Part shown: in pieces, positions 1 through 11,620 of the stretch | Layout: each line of letters begins with the position of its first letter | Numbering within the stretch: the first letter of the stretch is position 1 | Assembly (NCBI GenBank): GCA_023374025.1 | Contig: SIJG01000005.1 | Coordinates: 2,315,850-2,379,849, forward strand | Reading direction: 5' to 3' | From: Heterodera schachtii | Taxonomy: Eukaryota; Nematoda; Chromadorea; Rhabditida; Heteroderidae | Length of the DNA stretch: 64,000 nucleotides | Position numbers and translations under genes: made by a program | Notes under the pieces: generated by a model | Seen by the model: the letters and a program-made list of their open reading frames with translations, nothing else | What the model was told of the DNA's origin: nothing | The model's database searches: none

Positions 1-170
1 AGAATATACGGTAGATATTTTTATTTGATTACATTTTTAATTGATATTGAAAATAGTAATATGGGAAAATAGAAAACAAAATTAATTAAATTTAGCGACA
101 AAAAATATTTAAAAAATGAACAATTTTAATCGGGATTTATATTAAATATTACCATAATGAGGCATATGTA
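1..170. repeat. Repeat block, copy 1 of 3
   Basis: This AT-rich stretch recurs with small differences at about 8236-8400 and 13200-13365. It contains no convincing gene. In the two other copies it runs straight into the fold-back element; here about 600 bases, including the small peptide gene at 464-733, lie between them. Confidence 0.6.
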
Positions 171-463
171 AAGTATTATTTATTTTGAAGATTGCTATCT
201 ATTTTTTAAAATAATTTCCAATATAATTAACTTTAATCTTTTTTCATTTTATTAGTGATTAAAATTGTTGTTGTTGATTATGATCATTTCAATTAATCAT
301 CAGAACCGAGGCAGCAGAACGAGAAGCATTTGTTTGGATGGAAAGTGAATGATTCACAAAAAAATGGCAAATTAATGAACAAAATATGTAAAGCATTCAT
401 ATTTATTAATTATCCATACCAAAATTAAAAATAATCCGATTAATTTCCAAATAAATTTTCAAA

Positions 464-733
464 ATGGAAATGATCACTTCCTTTGTTCTTTTGCCGCTGA
501 TTGCCTTGCTGTTGATGATCGCCATTTTCAAGCCATGCTCGGTAACAATTTAAAACGAATTAAGATGGTAATTAATAAATTAAGCGCTTACCTGTAAATT
601 GGGAAGTGAGAACTATTTTTCTGATCAAAGTTCTGTTGGCACTTGCACGAACGTTTCCGACCAATATTGTCTTGCATTCACTTGCCGGCAAGGTCAGTAT
701 AGCGAGGTCAGGCCATGTTTTGGCATATTTTGA
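464..733 (+). CDS. Small secreted cysteine-rich peptide (two exons)
   Basis: Exons 464-541 and 611-733 join in phase 0 to give a 66-residue protein. Exon 1 encodes a methionine followed by a strongly hydrophobic stretch (residues 4-22, ending near KPCS) that looks like a signal peptide. Exon 2 (acceptor GTGAG before AACTAT) encodes a short mature part with four cysteines, including CTNVSDQYCLAFTC, and ends at a TGA. The spacing YC-x4-C resembles nematode Ly6/ET-module-like secreted peptides, but the protein is too short to contain a whole module, so this is only a suggestion. Donor GTAACA is normal. An alternative acceptor (ATCAAAG at 629) would put the second exon out of frame. Expression and function are unknown. 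Confidence 0.5.
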
Positions 734-789
734 ATAGTCAAGCGATGTTTTGTCTTTTTTTTATATCTCTGCCGTGCCCTATTTATCAC

Positions 790-1165
790 ATATGGATGGG
801 CCGTGCTGGGTAGTTTCGTAATATCGGCCATATCATCGATTTTTTGATCATGGTATAACTTTGCTTAAAAGCAATCAAATTTTACATTCTTGGCTATCAT
901 TAGATATCCAAGCTTTTTCTCTATTAGTTTGCAAAACTTCAAATAAAATTAACAAATATAATATAAGTCATGGCTGAAATAGTACATTTTTACAATTTTT
1001 TATAAAATTGATCAAATTTTTTTAAATTTTGCAGGATAAATAGAGAAAGAGCTGAGCTATCGAATGTTACCAAGAAAGTAAAAGTTGGATTGCCTTTAAG
1101 CAAAGTTATGCCATGTTTTGTTGAAAAAATAGCTAAAAGGGCAGGTTTTACGAAACGCCCAAGGT
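790..1165. repeat. Fold-back (long inverted repeat) element, copy 1
   Basis: The left arm (about 810-930) and the right arm (about 1035-1150) are inverted copies of each other: words such as ATGGTATAACTTTGCTTAAA on the left reappear reversed as TTTAAGCAAAGTTATGCCAT on the right. The same element occurs at about 8391-8661 and 13351-13622, and an arm-like piece lies at about 19155-19262. No coding capacity. It sits directly upstream of the triplicated exon described next. Confidence 0.6.
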
Positions 1166-1247
1166 GGCGGATTTACGAAATGACCTGGCACCGGGATGGG
1201 AGCGCCCTGCCATCTTCAGCTGTGCTAAAAAATTTTGTTCTCTCCAG

Positions 1248-1459
1248 TTGAAATTGTCAAGTTCATCATTTGGGCCTGTTCAGTCACCGCGGAAAAGGAA
1301 TTGTGCGAAATAGAAGCGAAAAACTTAACGGAAAAGCTGCTGAAAATAAAGAGAGTTTCATGCGAATGCCAATTTGGCAACAAGGGCAAGGACCTTGACA
1401 ACGAAAAGTTTGTGCTTCCTCCACCGCCCCCATCTGCCGGTACTGAAAAGGGATCATAA
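1248..1459 (+). CDS. Unknown conserved terminal exon, copy 1 of 3
   Basis: An open frame begins after a clear acceptor (TTCTCTCCAG, 1247) and runs about 70 codons to TAA. It starts VEIVKFIIWACSVTAEKELC, continues with a charged helical segment and a CEC motif, and ends with a five-proline run (LPPPPPSAG). No in-frame ATG precedes it, so it is best read as a 3' exon whose 5' partner is missing or lies in rearranged sequence. Copies lie at 8749-8960 and 13709-13920. Among the three, differences inside the frame are two silent changes (GAA/GAG, GCG/GCA) and one Leu/Phe change, which suggests the frame was under constraint at some time. I do not recognise the family. Confidence 0.4.
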
Positions 1460-2010
1460 TTCATTTCCGCATCAATCCTATTTTTTTAAATATAATAAAA
1501 TTGGCTCTATAGCACTTTATGAGTCCAATCGACTTTTATGAGTCCAAAGGTATTTTATGAGTCCTACATTGAGGGGAAGGTTTGAAATTTTTAGCTTCAT
1601 AAAAATCATTGAATTAGCGCGTATTTCTTCAAATACAGCCACCCCCCATTCTCCTCATCCTCAGAAAATCCATTAGAATGAATGGTATAGTAAAAAAAAT
1701 TCAAAATTTTTTTATGCCAAAGCTATTTTTTCGCCGATTCAAGCATTCGTTTGTGTGCTGGTCTTGGTCGGTGGTATGTTGACTATTAGATTTAACAAAA
1801 TAATTTTTTTTTTAATTTTTAAGGAATTTTGTTCGCCTAAAATATCACAACTATAATAGTCTCTGATCTTTGTGCTCAACGAACGGAAATTAAAAGTAAA
1901 AAATAATTATCATAAACAATTTTTTATTGACTTTGTCCACGCGAATAAACGAATTTAAAATCGTGGAATCATTGTTGATCAAAGGCAGAGGAAGTTCTAG
2001 ACTTTTACTA

Positions 2011-2620
2011 GGTCATTTCATAAAAAATGAGCTCCTATTCTTTTGTTTTTCGGGGTTTAGGCCGGTTTAAAGTGGATTTCGGTGTTCGTTACCAGCGGTG
2101 TATTTTTAGATCAGCTAATTCTGAATTGAATGCAAAAACCGCACACGAATTCATCAACTCTTTGATTTTTTATGCTTTTCTGAATTTTGGCTGAAAAACA
2201 ACGAGAAATGTTTGGTAATTTTGGAAATTTCGATCAATTTTCTTCTGTAAATTTGATTAAAAACCGGCAAAAAATTGACAGTCAAAAAATCATAAAAAAA
2301 AAATCAAAGAGTTGATGCATTAGAAAACGGTTTTTTGCATTCAATGTAGAATTAGCTGATCTAAAAATACACCACTGGTAACGCTCATCGAACTCTACGT
2401 TAAACGGGTCTAAACCCCGAAAAACCGTTTTGGGCAATTTCGACCCAAACCGGTTCAATAATTTTTTTCTGGCCAATTTGAAAAACTGATCAAAATCTTT
2501 TAATGCTATTTTGTAGAGGTCAGATAGGGCTATTAAAATAGTGCAAAAGTGGTTTTCTGGCACTAATCTTTTGAGATTTTTCACTCAAAAGAACAGGAGC
2601 TCATTTTTTATGAAACGACC
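2011..2620. repeat. TIR element with TA flanks (mariner-like MITE), copy 1
   Basis: The ends are inverted repeats: GGTCATTTCATAAAAAATGA at 2011 and the reverse complement of GGTCGTTTCATAAAAAATGA ending at 2620, each flanked by TA. The inverted arms extend inward about 180 bases, so the same peptide-like reading (RYQ-CIFRSANS-LNAK) appears on the plus strand in the left arm and on the minus strand in the right arm. Right-truncated copies lie at about 9510-9963 and 14652-15150. The GGTC...TA end structure recalls mariner-type elements, but no transposase is encoded. Confidence 0.55.
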
Positions 2621-4537
2621 TAGTAGAATAAGTGTCTAATAAAAACTTCAAAACAAAATGCCAATTTTTTGAAATAAATATTTTTAATATATAGGGAAGT
2701 CAATTTTGTGTAAATACATATTTTTTTCCTGGCTTATCCATGCTCTAAATATTAGTAAAACACTTTCTTTTTGTGTTTCAGAACAAAAATAATGTCTTTT
2801 ATTTACTACATTTTTTGAATTTTTTATTACAAATTTTCATTTTTTTATATATTTGGAGAATTTTTGCGAATCTATCGAAATTTTTAATGAAAAATTAAAA
2901 ATTTTTTGAAAAAGGTACCCCTCTTTTTAAAAAAAAGAGATATCAAAAATTAATTTTTAAAAATAAAATATGATTCTAAGCCTATTTAGGTAATTTTTAT
3001 GGTATTTTGTGTAGTTAAATCATTTGAAATAAAGAATGGTTGAATTTATCAAATCGTTTGGCTGGCTAGAATAAATTTTCTCGAGAATTATCTTTTTTGG
3101 TAAGCATTTTAAAATCAGATTTATTTTTGCGTAATTTGGGACATTAATTTGCCCACCTAATAAATTTATTTTTAATTTAAATTTATTTTTAATAAAAATA
3201 AATCACAATTTTTATTGAATTAAAATTAATTATTATTAAGTTTTCTATCACTAAAAATAATAAACATTTAAAATATTCATAAAGCTTTATCCGTAAATTG
3301 TTCTTTTGGACAAATCTTTAAAAATCATATAAATAAAATTTTGAAACTTTATGACCCATTAAGAATATCAAAATTAATAAAATTATTATTTTAAATATAT
3401 AAAAAGAAATTTAAAATTGGTTAAAGCACACTAACGCACTCATTAACCTTAAATATCAGTCGAACGACTAACTTTCGAGCAAAAATTTATTGGAATTCAA
3501 AATTATGAACTAATATTTTAAATTAATAAATAAAGGGTAATTTACTTGAAAGCATGTAAATAGACTTAAAGGTACTGTAAAAATATTTTTGCACTAAATT
3601 TCTAAGCTTCGCCATTTGTATAAAGATTGTTAATTACCGAACCCATTATTCAATTAAAAAAACTAATATTGTTTGGCATGAAAATGGTCCCTAATAAAAA
3701 ATAAAATTGTTTTTTATATAAATATACAACCAAAATTCATTATTGACAATTTGAATATCATTTATAGTTTATTTTAAGATGGATTTAAATCAAATTATAT
3801 AATGGGATTAAATTGGACATAAGTAATATTATTTTCGCGTATTTTTTTTAATTAGAAAGATTTAAATTATGAAATCAAATGTATCCTGAAAACGGAATCA
3901 TTTTTTTCCTAAAAAGAAACTTTAAAAGTCCACAAACTATTAAATTTAATCATTCAAAAAAAATTTAGAATGAAGCTAAATTTTGCCTTTAAATGTTTTT
4001 AAAAATTTGTGATATATTTATATTCAATGAGAAAGTATTTATTTAATGGCAAAAGCCATTTCCTTTTTTCTTACTTATACCAAACAATAAATTAAATTTT
4101 TTTAAATAGCAAAACAGAAAAAAAGTGACGTAATATCTATAAATCGTCTTTATTTGTGGACTACAATAAAAATTTTGCATTTTTGTTTACACTGATAGAT
4201 TGACGCTTTAGCTTCCTTATAATTCTTAAATGCTTTCTGAAAACTAATTAAAATATGAACTAGTTCTTTCCTAATGATCGTTTTGGTTGCCTAATTATGA
4301 TAAGGGCAAGAAAACAAATGAAACATCAAACTTCAAAAATGTAGATTCATGAATGTAGTCAATTAGTGTTACTTCTTTCAAACATATCAGAGAGATAAAT
4401 CCTTATTATAATGAAATGCCATTGAAAAAATTCTGAGGAAAAGTTTCGAATTTTTTTTTTGTCACATTTATACAACCAGTAACATTATTTTTAATGAATC
4501 ACAAATATTTTTTGAGGAATTAAATTAATAATTATTT
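2621..4537. other. AT-rich gene-free stretch upstream of the GPCR
   Basis: No gene seen. A degraded small element begins near 2692 with TAGGGAAGTCAATTTTGTGT, matching in reverse the ends of the hAT-type elements at 51592 and 60981. From 2651 to about 3870 the sequence is repeated at 10399-11620. Confidence 0.5.
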
Positions 4538-7025
4538 ATGTCATCAAATCTAACTGATCAACAGGTAACAATAATAATAAAGATGTGACAAAATTATAAT
4601 CTTTTTCATTAACTGTTCATTTCGTCAAAGGATGAGGCTGGTTTTGTGTCCGTCGAAGTTGCAATTAGTGGGATAATTACGCTGATTTGCTTTTTCGGAA
4701 TTGCGCTAAATGCGTCACTTGTCTACGTGACCGTCAAATCCAAGTGCGTTTTTTTATAAAGATTTAATAGTATAATTTTTATTATTTTTTTTTAAAATTT
4801 TTGCTCCACTTCGAGGACGCTTATAGGCGTCGCCGTGAAAATTTTGGCAATTAAAGTGCAATTTATTAACAGAATTTCACGGAAAAAGGCCAATTTTGCG
4901 ATCAAGCACGTGATTTCTGTACTTGATTTTTAATCTAATTATTAGATTAAATTTTAATATTTCGAAATATCAATATATTTTAAATTCAAAAACTTAATTA
5001 TAAAGTAAAATTAATTTTTGCTAATTTTTAATCAAGCAAAAGTTCAGAAAATAAATATTTTATGGAATTTTTTAAAAAACACAGCCTAAAACTCATGCCT
5101 AGCCTAAGCTTATGTACAAAAAATCAAACTTTTTATGGGCCAAAAAACTCTGATAATCCCTAATTTAACATTTTATGCTGTTGATAAAAAAGTCTTTTGC
5201 ACTAAAACTGGACACCTCTAAATACACTAAAAATCAGGAAAATTTTTGAAAAAAACGCTGTTTTAATTAGTTTTTTGTTATTCAACAAAATTTTTTATCT
5301 TTTATTACATTTGAAAATAGCAAAAATTAATTTTCCTATAAATATTAGGTAACTTTTAATTTTTGAATTAAATAATCTAATAATTAGATTAAAAATCAAG
5401 TGCAGGATCAAGTGCTTTATTTTTGCACTTTTTTGTCGGTCGACCAACCAGGGTATGATAACTTTTTTTATTTGACAGATCGATTCACTCCCAATGCAAT
5501 ATTCTGATCGCTTTGTACGCTTTCTTTGCCATTTTTCTCCTCGTCGGATTTTGTGTCAAAATTGTCATTTTCCTTTTTGCCATCAATTTCATCACACTCG
5601 GAACATGCTTTTGGATCCAATTCATCAGCCGATCAGCTTGTGTGATGGCCATCATATTACAATTGTGCATCGGAGTGGAACGATTGATGTCCGTTACATT
5701 TCCAATTTGGTAATTTTACAGCGATCAAATTTGGGATTGGAAAAACAATATAACCGTATTAACCATATTTTCAGGTACAATATGAGCGGGAAATACTCTG
5801 TATTCAAAGTGCTGATCACGATCTGTTTGATCAAAGTTATTGTTGATAAATGCGTGGATTATTACGGCAGTTCCAAGCACTGGGAAAAGTTGAGCAATTA
5901 GGCAAATGACCCATTTTATATCGGTGTTGTTTCGCCTTTCGCAGATTGGTCAGATGCGAACTTTCCGACCCGGCAAATCAACCCGAAATCATTGGCTATA
6001 CAGTTTATAACATACTAATTATTGAGGTTGCTGAAGTGTTGTGCTACGCAATGCTTTGGCTGATCAATTGGTGGCGTCTGTGTTAGTGAATGATCATTAA
6101 ATCATGGGCACAAAAAATTTCATTAATTTACATAGAAAAATTTAAAAACTCAAAAACATTTAAGGCGTCAAATAATAATGGGTTTTTCCTGTGACAAATG
6201 CAGAGCTTCCGTTGAATATGTTCAAACAAATTCACCAACAAAAAATAAAGGCGCCGGAAAATTTATAAATTAACCGGTTTTTGGCATTTTGGCAAAAAAA
6301 CGAATTGTCGGCATAATTGATCCATTAATCTTCCTCTCGGGGAAGCTTCTCCTTCTCACTCTCAATTGTTTGGCAAAATATTTCCTAAATATGCAAAATT
6401 CTAAAAATTAACGAATTTTTTTTTATGAATTTTATCAAAACACCTACAATATTCAGAATAAAATATATTAAAAATTCATTTACCAATTTGACATTTAGCT
6501 TTAACGGACTTACAAAGCAAACGGTTGCTTCGTTCGATCAGTTTAATTATGTCCATCAATCTCATCTTTAACATCGGAGTTTGTTTTGTTTTTTAAATCA
6601 AAATATTATTAAATTATTTTTAATTATTTAATAATTTATTAACAATTTTTAAGACAAGTATTTGCTTCCAATATGTCTTTGGTTGGTTCAATTTGAGTGC
6701 ATTTACGCTTTCGCACATTGCTCGTCCCGTTGCTTATGCCTTCTTTGTGGTGGGCCATTGCAGCAGTGCGCCGGTTCTTTTCATTACCAGGTCCAAAAAT
6801 TGTATTAAAAATTTATTTAAAAGTTTATTTTGCAAGTAATTAGCTAATTTAATTGCCTACAGTTCTGTGTACCGTCGAGCGTACCAATCCGTGTTTTGGC
6901 CAAATCATCACCAAATGACACCGGTACAGAATTTGCAGCGTCAACCAAACATAACGGACAATGTTCGTCGCACCTTGCAAATCCTCGACAATTGTCAAAT
7001 GCAATTGAATGAATGTGTGTGTTAA
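4538..7025 (+). CDS. Seven-transmembrane serpentine receptor, srsx-like
   Basis: Eight exons (4538-4564, 4631-4743, 5479-5709, 5775-5888, 5945-6081, 6499-6587, 6654-6790, 6863-7025) join in frame to a 336-residue protein. Seven hydrophobic segments follow one another: about residues 19-42, 53-76, 88-112, 129-146, 175-198, 217-235 and 240-275. After TM3 comes GVERLMSVTFPIWY (112-125), the srsx-type equivalent of the DRY box, with E114-R115. The tail after TM7 has FITRSSVYRRAYQSVF, typical of these receptors, and ends in a cytoplasmic Cys-containing tail. Such receptors are rhodopsin-like GPCRs used by nematodes mainly in chemosensation; the ligand is unknown. The intron 6082-6498 is unusually long. 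The start ATG gives a short extracellular N-terminus (MSSNLTDQQ with an N-glycosylation site). The last exon and its stop are well supported. Family assignment is by motif reading, not by search. Confidence 0.75.
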
Positions 7026-7307
7026 GTGATGCAATTTTTTTTAATTGAGGTAGGTAATAAAACATTTTTCAAAAAAATAAATCTTCTTGTCGCCAAAAGC
7101 GACACAATTTCTTGGAAATTTTCATTTATTTTTTGATCCTTTTCGTCGGTCAATTTCTCCCTTCGCTCGCTCCTCTTTTTTATGACTCATCTCTTTTTCT
7201 CTCTTCATTTTTGTTATGAGTCATCATTTTTGAGGGAATTTTTTCCCTTTGCTTGTGCACATTTCTTCACGTGCCTGGCCCCCCCCGCCCCCATCGATTT
7301 GTGAGGG

Positions 7308-7315
7308 TATAAAAG
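7308..7315 (+). promoter_or_regulatory. Candidate TATA box
   Basis: TATAAAAG lies in a locally GC-rich context, about 30 bases upstream of CACTGATC (7340), a reasonable initiator position. It precedes the hairpin array directly. An AATAAA at 7418-7423 would act as a polyadenylation signal if this were a promoter/LTR-like segment, so a solo LTR is an alternative reading; no target duplication or tRNA primer site was recognised. Confidence 0.4.
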
Positions 7316-7341
7316 CCCGGCCCATTCTCCATTTTCTTCAC

Positions 7342-7742
7342 TGATCAATTCTTGATTAAGTCAGCCGGACAGTTTTCTGTCCAAGCAATTTGCATTAAAT
7401 TGTAATTGTGTAAATTGAATAAAGATTAAGAAAAAGGTCTTAGTCTTTTCTCTGTCTGTAAAAGGGACACCCAGGAGCCCTTTAATACAGACCATTAAGC
7501 CGTTGACCCCCGTTGGGTCAGAAAAGGCTTACCAAAGGAAAGGAGAAGAATTTCTCCTTCCAAATTGTCCCTTCGGTAAAGGAGTGGAATTTCCTCCTTT
7601 AATTTGTCCCTTTGGACACTCAGTGAGTTTCTGTCTTTTTGGACAGAAATTCATTCAGCTTAAAAGACTCCCCCCTTCTGCCGGGAGAGTCTGCTTCCCC
7701 TTCTGTCGGGAAGTGCAAATTTTTGTGGCTTTTTGCCCACAC
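7342..7742 (+). other. Array of about twelve consecutive short hairpins
   Basis: Perfect or near-perfect stem-loops follow each other: 7342-7358 (one G-U), 7367-7382 GGACAG/CTGTCC, 7386-7402 CAATTT/AAATTG, 7422-7447 AAGATTAAG/CTTAGTCTT (one G-U), 7461-7483 AAAGGG/CCCTTT, 7504-7520 TGACCC/GGGTCA, 7540-7559 AAGGAGAA/TTCTCCTT, 7577-7601 TAAAGGAG/CTCCTTTA, 7605-7618 TGTCC/GGACA, 7624-7653 (12-bp stem), 7665-7692 AGACTC/GAGTCT, 7694-7713 CTTCCC/GGGAAG, 7725-7742 TGTGG/CCACA. Loops are 3-11 nt. No protein frame is convincing. It looks like structured RNA or the leader of a retroelement; function unknown. A partial copy with the last hairpins lies at 12530-12697. Confidence 0.55.
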
Positions 7743-8390
7743 TTCTTAAGTTTAAAGATATTAATTTGAAATGATATTTTTTCATTTTCATTTATGTATT
7801 TTTATGCTTTTCTCATCGAAATAAAGTCTCAAAAAATAAAATCAAAAATTCTTGCATTCATTATCATTTTTTTGACTTGATTTAAACCTTTGATGAAGTA
7901 TTTTTTTTTACTATTTAAATAGTTTATCATTAATTACTCAATTTATGATAAAAAATTTCTTTTAATTGATTTTTTGAAAATTTGAAAAGTATCTAATTCT
8001 TTCTTAGAGGGTGCATTTTCATTTTTTGAAACAGAAAATTTAGTCAACAATAATTAAATTTTAATAAGATTCCATTTATCATAAATGGTTAAAAAGGATG
8101 TTTTATTAAATAACATATATTCTATTGGCACAAGGAAAAAAATTAATTTTATTGTTAATTTAATTGGATCCAATGAATATTTGAACAAATTCCATGGATT
8201 TCATATTTATTTTTAAGGTGCAAAATTTGCCTATATTCGAATAGGTATTTTTATTTGATTACATTTTTAATTGATATTGGAAATAGTGAAAAATGGAAAA
8301 ATAGAAAATAACAAAATGAAATATTTAGAGACAAAAAAAATATTAAAAAATGAACAATTTGAATCGAAATTTATGTTAAAAATTACCATA
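7743..8390. repeat. Non-coding repeat block, copy 1
   Basis: AT-rich sequence with no gene. It continues the hairpin-array block and is repeated nearly base for base at about 12698-13350, the two copies differing mainly by a small insertion near 12714. Contains a further copy of the repeat seen at 1-170. Confidence 0.6.
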
Positions 8391-8661
8391 TGAAACTTCG
8401 TAAAATCGGCCATTTTAGAGATTTTTTCGACAAAACATGGTATAACTTTGCTTAAAAGCAATCAAATTTTACATTCTTGTGCTATCATTAGATATCAAGC
8501 TTTTTCTATATTAGCTTGCTAAACATATCAAATAAAATTATCGAATATAATATAAGTCATGGCATAAATAGTACTTATTTAAAAGTTGATTGCCTTTAAC
8601 CAAAGTTATGCCATGTTTTGTTGAAAAAATAGCTAAAAGGGCAGGTTATACGAAACGCCCA
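8391..8661. repeat. Fold-back element, copy 2
   Basis: Inverted arms as in the element at 790-1165, but with a shorter spacer. It precedes the second copy of the unknown exon. Confidence 0.55.
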
Positions 8662-8748
8662 AGGTGGCGGATTTACGAAATGACCTGGCACCGGGATGGG
8701 GTCGCCCTACCATCTTCAGCAGTGCTAAAAAAATTTTGTTCTCTCCAG

Positions 8749-8960
8749 TTGAAATTGTCAAGTTCATCATTTGGGCCTGTTCAGTCACCGCGGAAAAGGA
8801 ATTGTGCGAAATAGAAGCGAAAAACTTAACGGAAAAGCTGCTGAAAATAAAGAGAGTTTCATGCGAATGCCAATTTGGCAACAAGGGCAAGGACTTTGAC
8901 AACGAAAAGTTTGTGCTTCCTCCACCGCCCCCATCTGCCGGTACTGAAAAGGGATCATAA
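8749..8960 (+). CDS. Unknown conserved terminal exon, copy 2 of 3
   Basis: Same acceptor (CTCTCCAG), frame and stop as 1248-1459. It encodes KDFDN where copy 1 has KDLDN. The adjacent upstream bases differ by one A in a homopolymer, which leaves the exon intact. No upstream coding partner is visible. Function unknown. Confidence 0.4.
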
Positions 8961-9509
8961 TTCGTTTCCGCATCAATCCTATTTTTTAAATATAATAAAA
9001 TTGGCTCTATAGCACTTTATGAGTCCAATCGACTTTTATGAGTCCAAAGGTATTTTATGAGTCCTACATTGAGGGGAAGGTTTGAAATTTTTAGCTTCAT
9101 AAAAATCATTGAATTAGCGCGTATTTCTTCAAATACAGCCACCCCCCCATTCTCCTCATCCTCAGAAAATCCATTAGAATGAATGGTATAGTAAAAAAAA
9201 TTCAAAATTTTTTTATGCCAAAGCTATTTTTTCGCCGATTCAAGCATTCGTTTGTGTGCTGGTCTTGGTCGGTGGTATGTTGACTATCAGATTTAACAAA
9301 ATAATTTTTTTTTTAATTTTTAAGGAATTTTGTTCGCCTAAAATATCACAACTATAATAGTCTCTGATCTTTGTGCTCAACGAACGGAAATTAAAAGTAA
9401 AAAATAATTATCATAAACAATTTTTTATTGACTTTGTCCACGCGAATAAACGAATTTAAAATCGTGGAATCATTGTTGATCAAAGGCAGAGGAAGTTCTA
9501 GACTTTTAC

Positions 9510-9963
9510 TAGGTCATTTCATAAAAAATGAGCTCCTATTCTTTTGTTTTTCGGGGTTTAGGCCGGTTTAAAGTGGATTTCGGTGTTCGTTACCAGCGGT
9601 GTATTTTTAGATCAGCTAATTCTGAATTGAATGCAAAAACCGCACACGAATCCATCAACTCTTTGATTTTTTATGCTTTTCTGAATTTTGGCTTGAAAAC
9701 AACGATAAATGTTTGGTAATTTTGGAAATTTCGATCAATTTTCTTCTGTAAATTTGATTAAAAACCGGCAAAAAATTGACAGTCAAAAAATCATAAAAAA
9801 AAAATCAAAGAGTTGATGCATTAGAAAGCGGTTTTTTGCATTCAATGTAGAATTAGCTGATCTAAAAATACACCACTGGTAACGCTCATCGAACTCTACG
9901 TTAAACGGGTCTAAACCCCGAAAAACCGTTTTGGGCAATTTCGACCCAAACCGGTTCAATAAT
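9510..9963. repeat. Mariner-like MITE, copy 2 (right end lost)
   Basis: Starts with the same TA-flanked GGTCATTTCATAAAAAATGA end as 2011 and follows that copy until about 9963, where it breaks and joins sequence matching the region near 4225 upstream of the GPCR start. Confidence 0.5.
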
Positions 9964-10081
9964 TTAATTCCTTCTGAAAACTAATTAAAATATGAACTAG
10001 TTCTTTCCTAATGATCTTTTTGATTGCCTAATTAAGAAAAGGCTAAGAAAACCAATGAAACATTAAAATTTAAAGATGTGC

Positions 10082-10135
10082 AGGCGCCGCAAATGTCTGC
10101 GATTCAAATGTCAGCGCCGCAAGTGTCGGCCAATC
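10082..10135. repeat. Short GCGCCGC-AAATGTC repeat tract
   Basis: Three to four units of the 15-nt repeat GCGCCGCAAATGTCN interrupt the duplicated GPCR 5' flank here. The same unit forms the larger array at 12294-12519. Confidence 0.6.
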
Positions 10136-10168
10136 GAAAAAATTCTGAGGAAAAGTTTCGATTTTTTT

Positions 10169-10374
10169 ATGTCATCAAACTTAACTGATCAACAGGTAAC
10201 AATGATAATAAGGATGTGACAAAATTTATAATCTTTTCATTAACTGTTCATTTCGTCAAAGGATGAGGCTGGTTTTGTGTCCGTCGAAGTTGCAATTAGT
10301 GGGATAATCACGCTGATTTGCTTTTTCGGAATTGCGCTAAATGCGTCACTTGTCTACGTGACCGTCAAATCCAA
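10169..10374 (+). pseudogene. Orphan srsx-like GPCR 5' exons, copy 2
   Basis: Exons 10169-10195 and 10262-10374 duplicate the first two exons of the receptor at 4538-7025: MSSNLTDQQ plus the first transmembrane segment. Reading frames, donor GTAACA and donor GTGCGT are intact. The sequence after the second donor jumps to the block homologous to 2651, so TM2-TM7 are missing and no receptor can be made from here unless it is spliced to distant exons. Confidence 0.65.
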
Positions 10375-10398
10375 GTGCGTTTTTTTATAAAGATTTAA

Positions 10399-11620
10399 TT
10401 CAAAACAAAATGCCAATTTTTTGAAATAAATATTTTTAATATATAGGGAAGTCAATTTTGTGTAAATACATATTTTTTTCCTGGCTTCTCCATGCTCTAA
10501 ATATTAGTAAAACACTTTCTTTTTGTGTTTGAGAACAAAAATAATGTCTTTTATTTACTACATTTTTTGAATTTTTTATTACGAATTTTCATTTTTTTAT
10601 TTATTTGGAGAATTTTTGCGAATCTATCGAAATTTTTAATGAAAAATTAAAAATTTTTTGAAAAAGGTACCCCTCTTTTTAAAAAAAAGAGATATCAAAA
10701 ATTAATTTTTAAAAATAAAATATGATTCTAAGCCTATTTAGGTAATTTTTATGGTATTTTGTGTAGTTAAATCATTTGAAATAAAGAATGGTTGAATTTA
10801 TCAAATCGTTTGGCTGGCTAGAATAAATTTTCTCGAGAATTATCTTTTTTGGTAAGCATTTTAAAATCAGATTTATTTTTGCGTAATTTGGGACATTAAT
10901 TTGCCCACCTAATAAATTTATTTTTAATTTAAATTTATTTTTAATAAAAATAAATCACAATTTTTATTGAATTAAAATTAATTATTATTAAGTTTTCTAT
11001 CACTAAAAATAATAAACATTTAAAATATTCATAAAGCTTTATCCGTAAATTGTTCTTTTGGACAAATCTTTAAAAATCATATAAATAAAATTTTGAAACT
11101 TTATGACCCATTAAGAATATCAAAATTAATAAAATTATTATTTTAAATATATAAAAAGAAATTTAAAATTGGTTAAAGCACACTAACGCACTCATTAACC
11201 TTAAATATCAGTCGAACGACTAACTTTCGAGCAAAAATTTATTGGAATTCAAAATTATGAACTAATATTTTAAATTAATAAATAAAGGGTAATTTACTTG
11301 AAAGCATGTAAATAGACTTAAAGCTACTGTAAAAATATTTTTGCACTAAATTTCTAAGCTTCGCCATTTGTATAAAGATTGTTAATTACCGAACCCATTA
11401 TTCAATTAAAAAAACTAATATTGTTTGGCATGAAAATGGTCCCTAATAAAAAATAAAATTGTTTTTTATACAAATATACAACCAAAATTCATTATTGACA
11501 ATTTGAATATCATTTATAATTTATTTTAAGATGGATTTAAATCAAATTATATAATGGGATTAAATTGGACATAAGTAATATTATTTTCGCGTATTTTTTT
11601 TAATTAGAAAGATTTAAATA
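10399..11620. repeat. Copy of the non-coding block 2651-3870
   Basis: Nearly identical to 2651-3870, AT-rich, no gene seen. Its junctions at about 10398 and 11618 do not follow the original order, showing that this copy was rearranged. Confidence 0.6.

Noticed and set aside
5485..5670. Minus-strand frame opposite the GPCR
   Set aside because: Shadow of exon 3 of the receptor.
7090..7490. Solo LTR of a retrotransposon
   Set aside because: TATA box and AATAAA fit, but no TG...CA ends with a target duplication, no primer-binding site and no gag/pol nearby could be shown. Kept only as an alternative reading of the hairpin region.
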